From an uncultured Collinsella sp. (lineage in GTDB: Bacteria; Actinomycetota; Coriobacteriia; Coriobacteriales; Coriobacteriaceae), in NCBI GenBank assembly GCA_900544845.1, contig UQWV01000018.1, positions 1-34,405 of the forward strand: 34,405 bases of DNA. Reading direction: 5' to 3'. Below, one piece after another: positions 31,624 to 34,405 of the stretch (positions are counted from its first letter, which is position 1; each line of letters starts with the position of its first letter). The translations under genes and the position numbers were made by a program. The notes under the pieces are model-generated. The model worked only from the letters and a program-made list of their open reading frames with translations, had not been told where the DNA came from and made no database searches.

Positions 31624-32438
31624 TGGCCATGACACGACTCTCCGACCCGACGCCGCGCATGACTTTCCCGCGGGCCCTGCTCTCCGAGGCCCTGCGCCTG
31701 GCGCGCTCCCCGCTCACGGCGGTGCACCTCGTCTGCGGCCTGGCAGCCGGTCTTGCCTGCGGCGAGTACTTCTCCGTAACCCGATGGGACCCGGCGCTGG
31801 GCGCGGACGCCTACGCCCAGTTCCTCGGCGCCCTCATGCCGCTCATGTCCGCCATCGTCTGCGGGCTCGCCGTGGACGAGGAGCGCGCTGCCGGGCGCCT
31901 CGCCAACCTCACGGCGGTCCCCTCGCGCGGGCGCGCCGTCGCGGCGAAGCTGCTCGCCCTTGCGGCGCTCGGCGCGGGCGCCCTGGCCGTGGCGCTCGGC
32001 GTGTTCGGGGCCGTGCTCGCCGTCGCCGGGCGCCTGCCGCTCGGGCCCGCTCCGCTTGCGGCCGCCTGGGCGGGCATCGTGCTGGGCAGCCTGCCCCTCT
32101 ACGCGCTGGGGCTCGGCGTGGCCCTGCGCCTCGGCCGCAACGCCGCCATCGGCGCCGGCGCGGCGGGGATGCTCCTCGCGTTCTTCTCAGTGGGCGGACT
32201 TGCGCACGGCCTCATGACCGGCGAGCTCACCGGTGCCCTGGCGACGCCCCTGAGCTGGGTGCCGCTCGCCTGGCCCGCGCGCCTAGGGTCGCTCGGGGTG
32301 GAGGCCTTCATCGACGCCGCACGCGCGGCGGGTCCTCTCCTCACGACTGCGCTCGCTGGCCTCGTGCTCACCCTGGCAACCGCCGCCATCCTTATCGCCT
32401 GGTTCTGCCGCTTCGAGGACGGGAGGGCAGATGCATAG
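31623..32438 (+). CDS. Lantibiotic-immunity ABC permease subunit 2 (LanG/LanE-like)
   Basis: 271 residues with about six membrane helices, for example VHLVCGLAAGLACG, then LMPLMSAIVCGLAV and ALAALGAGALAVALGV. The VDEERAAGRLANLTAVPSRG segment, a charged loop after the second helix, is typical of permeases in this family. The ATG at 31623 overlaps the previous stop (TGATG); an ATG at 31629 is also possible. A short ORF starts inside its last codons. As with its partner, composition is extremely GC-rich: bases 31921-31980 contain 51 G or C out of 60 by count. Confidence 0.85.
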   Translation: MAMTRLSDPTPRMTFPRALLSEALRLARSPLTAVHLVCGLAAGLACGEYFSVTRWDPALGADAYAQFLGALMPLMSAIVCGLAVDEERAAGRLANLTAVPSRGRAVAAKLLALAALGAGALAVALGVFGAVLAVAGRLPLGPAPLAAAWAGIVLGSLPLYALGLGVALRLGRNAAIGAGAAGMLLAFFSVGGLAHGLMTGELTGALATPLSWVPLAWPARLGSLGVEAFIDAARAAGPLLTTALAGLVLTLATAAILIAWFCRFEDGRADA

Positions 32439-32757
32439 GAAGCCGCTCGCCGCCGTGCTCGTCCTCCTCTCCGCAGCGCTCGTCCTGGGCGGGAATGCCC
32501 TGCTCGACGCCGGCTGGGGGTCGACGCTGCGCGCGGGGCTCTGGACCGCTGAGCGCGGCGCAAGTACAATGCCGACGGAAGTTTCAGGAGGTCGAACATG
32601 GCGAGGATACTGGCAGTGGATGATGAGCGGGCGATCCTCGACGCGCTCGCGCGCGTCCTCGGCCGCGACGGCCATGAGGTCGTCAAGGCAGCGGACCCGA
32701 CGGCGGTCCCGGGGATGGACCTCTCGCGCTTCGACCTCGTGCTCTGCGACGTCATGA
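32431..32757 (+). CDS. Possible small membrane protein between permease and response regulator
   Basis: About 108 residues, unrecognised. The N-terminus (MHRKPLAAVLVLLSAALVL) is a good signal peptide or membrane helix. GGGAGGG (32421-32427) sits three bases before the ATG, and the ATG overlaps the permease stop. Both are features of a real gene. The last 53 codons, however, run through the start of the response regulator in another frame, which would be unusual. It may be a short peptide, a truncated gene, or chance in GC-rich DNA. No function is assigned. Confidence 0.35.
   Translation: MHRKPLAAVLVLLSAALVLGGNALLDAGWGSTLRAGLWTAERGASTMPTEVSGGRTWRGYWQWMMSGRSSTRSRASSAATAMRSSRQRTRRRSRGWTSRASTSCSATS
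32542..32570 (+). promoter_or_regulatory. Candidate promoter before the response regulator
   Basis: TGGACC (32542-32547) and TACAAT (32565-32570) are separated by 17 bases. It would allow the two-component genes to be transcribed apart from the ABC genes. AGGAGG (32586-32591) then serves the ATG at 32598. Confidence 0.55.
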
Positions 32758-33260
32758 TGCCGGGGCTCGACGGCTTCGAGCTCGTGCGGCAGATCCGCCC
32801 GGACTTCGACGGGCCCATCATCTTCCTGACCGCGCGCGTGGCCGAGGAGGACGCCGTGGCCGGCTACGGCCTGGGCGCCGACGACTACGTCCGCAAGCCC
32901 TTCGGGGCCGCGGAGCTGCGCGCCAAGGTCGCGGCCCATCTACGCCGTGAGCGCCGGCCGCGCTCGCACGCCCTCTCCTTCGGGGAGGTGCGGATCGACC
33001 TCGGGGCGCGCGGCCTCGCCGTGGGCGGCGAGGCCGTGCCGCTCACGCCCACCGAGTACGCCATCTGCGAGTACCTCGCCCGCCACCCCGGGCAGGTCAT
33101 GAGCCGCGCGCAGATCCGCGAGGCAGTGCTCGGCTGGGAGAGCGACGCCGACGACGCGGCCATATCCATGCAGGTCAGCCGCGCCCGGAGGAAACTCTCC
33201 GAGGCCGGCGCCGACCCGATCGCGACCGTCTGGGGGATGGGGTACAAGTGGCAGCTCTGA
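32598..33260 (+). CDS. OmpR/PhoB-family response regulator
   Basis: 220 residues. The receiver domain has acidic D8/D9, the phospho-acceptor D51 (LVLCDVMMPG), T78 and K100. The C-terminal winged-helix DNA-binding domain (about 120-220) includes VPLTPTEYAICEYLARHPGQ and ends with VWGMGYKWQL. Adjacent to a LanF-like ABC transporter, it most likely controls that operon in response to the compound sensed by the kinase. A GTG that could start the kinase (33248) overlaps its last 13 bases. The kinase itself is interrupted, so this regulator may lack its proper partner. Confidence 0.92.
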   Translation: MARILAVDDERAILDALARVLGRDGHEVVKAADPTAVPGMDLSRFDLVLCDVMMPGLDGFELVRQIRPDFDGPIIFLTARVAEEDAVAGYGLGADDYVRKPFGAAELRAKVAAHLRRERRPRSHALSFGEVRIDLGARGLAVGGEAVPLTPTEYAICEYLARHPGQVMSRAQIREAVLGWESDADDAAISMQVSRARRKLSEAGADPIATVWGMGYKWQL

Positions 33261-33286
33261 GGACCGGGGCGCGAGGTCGCGGGGGC

Positions 33287-34333
33287 ATGCCGCTCTCCTT
33301 CGTCATCGCGCGCTACTTCGCCTACGCGTTCGCGGCGGTCGCCACGGCGTGGCTCGCCTCGTTCATGGCGCTCTCCGCGGCGATCAACGCGGGCTTCGTC
33401 TACGAGGCAAGCTGGGGGCCGGCCAATGCGCGCGAGGTCGCGGAAGGCCTGGCACGCGACGGCGTCTGCGGGCAGCAGGACGTGCCGACGGCGTACCGCT
33501 ACCTCATCCTGAACAAGGACGGATACGTGCTGATGACAGACCTCGAGGGCACACGGCTCGAGGACGCGACGGAAATGGCCCGTGCGGCACTCGCCGCGAA
33601 TCCGGGCACAGTGGAGATCGAGGGCGGGGGCTCAGGCCTCACCTACGCCGCGTTCCCGCTCGAGGGCGGCGGGGCCTGCGCACTCGTCAGCGAGTACCTG
33701 CCGCAGTGGGTCTCTCGCGACCTCGCCGGCCTGCTTCCCAACCCGCAGGACCTCATGCTCGCCGGCGCCGCGGGAGGAAGCGCGCTCGCGCTCGCGCTCG
33801 TGGCGCGCCGCGCGAGCCGCGTGATCTCGCGCAAGATGGCGCCGCTCGCGGAGGCGGCAGGGCGCGTCGGCGCGGGGGAGCTCGACTTCGCGGTCGGCAG
33901 CACCAACGTGCGCGAGGTGAACGACGTCCTCGCCGCGATGGACGCCATGCGGGCCTCCCTCGCCGAGTCGCTCGAAGCCCGCTGGGCCGCGGAGCGGGGG
34001 CAGCGCGAGCAGGTGGCGTCGCTCGCCCACGACCTCAAGACGCCGCTCACCGTGCTGCGCGCCAACGCCGACTTCGTGGCGGAGGAACTGGAAGACGAGA
34101 AAGACGCCGACCTCGCGGCCGCCGCGCGCGACATAGCCGGCAGTGTCGAAAGGCTCGACGGCTACGTGCGCCTGCTCATCGAGGCCTCGCGCGGGTCCGG
34201 CGGGGCGGAGAGGGCCCCCATGCGGCCGGCCGAGCTCTGCGAACAGGTCCTCACCGAGGCCGCCCAGATCGCCCGGGCGCGAGGCGTGACGCTCGACGCG
34301 GCCACGGGCCCTGCTGTCGCGGGCGCGCTGGAT
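33287..34333 (+). pseudogene. Sensor histidine kinase, truncated by an insertion element
   Basis: About 349 codons remain, from ATG 33287 (or GTG 33248, overlapping the regulator) to the IS junction near 34333. It has two membrane helices (about 9-35 and 156-177) enclosing an external domain of about 120 residues, then a HAMP-like segment (APLAEAAGRVGAGELDF). The histidine-kinase dimerisation box is ASLAHDLKTPLTVLRA with H248. The start of the ATPase domain is present, but the N-, G1- and G2-boxes are missing because the sequence turns into IS DNA. The frame stays open to the window edge (373 codons), but those last residues are IS-derived. The product should be inactive as a kinase. Confidence 0.85.
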
Positions 34334-34405
34334 TGGCAACACCTATTTGGACGATTCCGGGAGGGACAGCCCCGCCTCCCTGAACTCGACCGGAGACATG
34401 TAGCC
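34334..34405 (-). mobile_element. Edge of an IS3-family-like insertion sequence
   Basis: The last 72 bases read, on the minus strand, into the C-terminus of a transposase and then a short tail ending ...GTGTTGCCA. IS3 elements usually begin TG and end CA, and here the plus strand starts TGGCAACACC at about 34334. The other end and any target duplication lie outside the window. The junction may be off by a few bases. Confidence 0.75.
34343..34405 (-). CDS. Transposase C-terminus (partial, IS3 OrfB type)
   Basis: Twenty codons then TAG, read from the window edge: GYMSPVEFREAGLSLPESSK. The GYMSPVEFRE motif is the familiar C-terminal end of IS3-family integrase-like transposases (SPVEYR/SPVEFR). 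The catalytic DDE part is beyond the window. Transcription is opposite to the disrupted kinase. Confidence 0.75.
   Translation of the reverse strand, partial: GYMSPVEFREAGLSLPESSK

Noticed and set aside
33349..34383. 344-codon open frame over the sensor kinase
   Set aside because: Its sequence is arginine/glycine-rich low complexity without motifs. The kinase frame, with an H-box and membrane helices, is the coding one.

Overview
The window looks like chromosomal DNA of a Coriobacteriia actinobacterium, most like Collinsella. This is inferred from gene content, gene order and codon use; no 16S gene or other direct taxonomic marker is present. The first 30 kb is housekeeping DNA of moderately high GC. 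The last 4.3 kb (from about 30,050) is visibly richer in GC and looks like an accessory island. The left edge is a run of cytosines that resembles an assembly artefact. The right edge stops a few dozen bases inside an insertion sequence.

Layout. (1) 307-9359, plus strand: rnj, ftsK, a RodZ-like membrane protein, yajQ, rimO, pgsA and cinA, closed by a perfect hairpin. (2) 9558-11469: recA with a LexA-controlled promoter, then recX. (3) 11532-14756: rny, a stand-alone GHKL ATPase, and spoVS. (4) 14806-18403: miaB, miaA and hflX. (5) 18388-21292: an SOS hub. lexA and a membrane acyltransferase gene run leftward. A LysM membrane protein, nrdR and dut run rightward. Three LexA-type operators lie in the divergent gap. 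(6) 21293-21685: a gene-free stretch holding two long mirror-image palindromes. (7) A UgtP/MGDG-synthase-like glycosyltransferase (minus) diverges from trxB (plus); a DUF1836 regulator (plus) converges on degV (minus). (8) 25913-29731, minus strand: a typical actinobacterial cluster, pgsA2-garA-ftsR-apt-NlpC/P60 hydrolase. (9) 30128-34405: a lantibiotic-immunity type ABC transporter (ATPase plus two permeases), a small ORF, a response regulator, and a sensor kinase whose catalytic domain is cut by an IS3-family-like element.

How the genes fit together. The core joins RNA turnover (rnj, rny), chromosome segregation and repair (ftsK, recA, recX, lexA), tRNA and ribosome modification (miaA, miaB, rimO, hflX), phospholipid synthesis (pgsA twice) and nucleotide metabolism (nrdR, dut, apt). 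The order pgsA-cinA-recA-rny-spoVS-miaB recalls Bacillus. The lexA/LysM/nrdR block and the pgsA2/garA/ftsR block recall mycobacteria and corynebacteria. The items most worth follow-up are the SOS-controlled LysM protein, the GHKL ATPase in the position YmdB holds in Bacillus, the paired palindromes at 21.3-21.7 kb, and the IS-disrupted sensor kinase.
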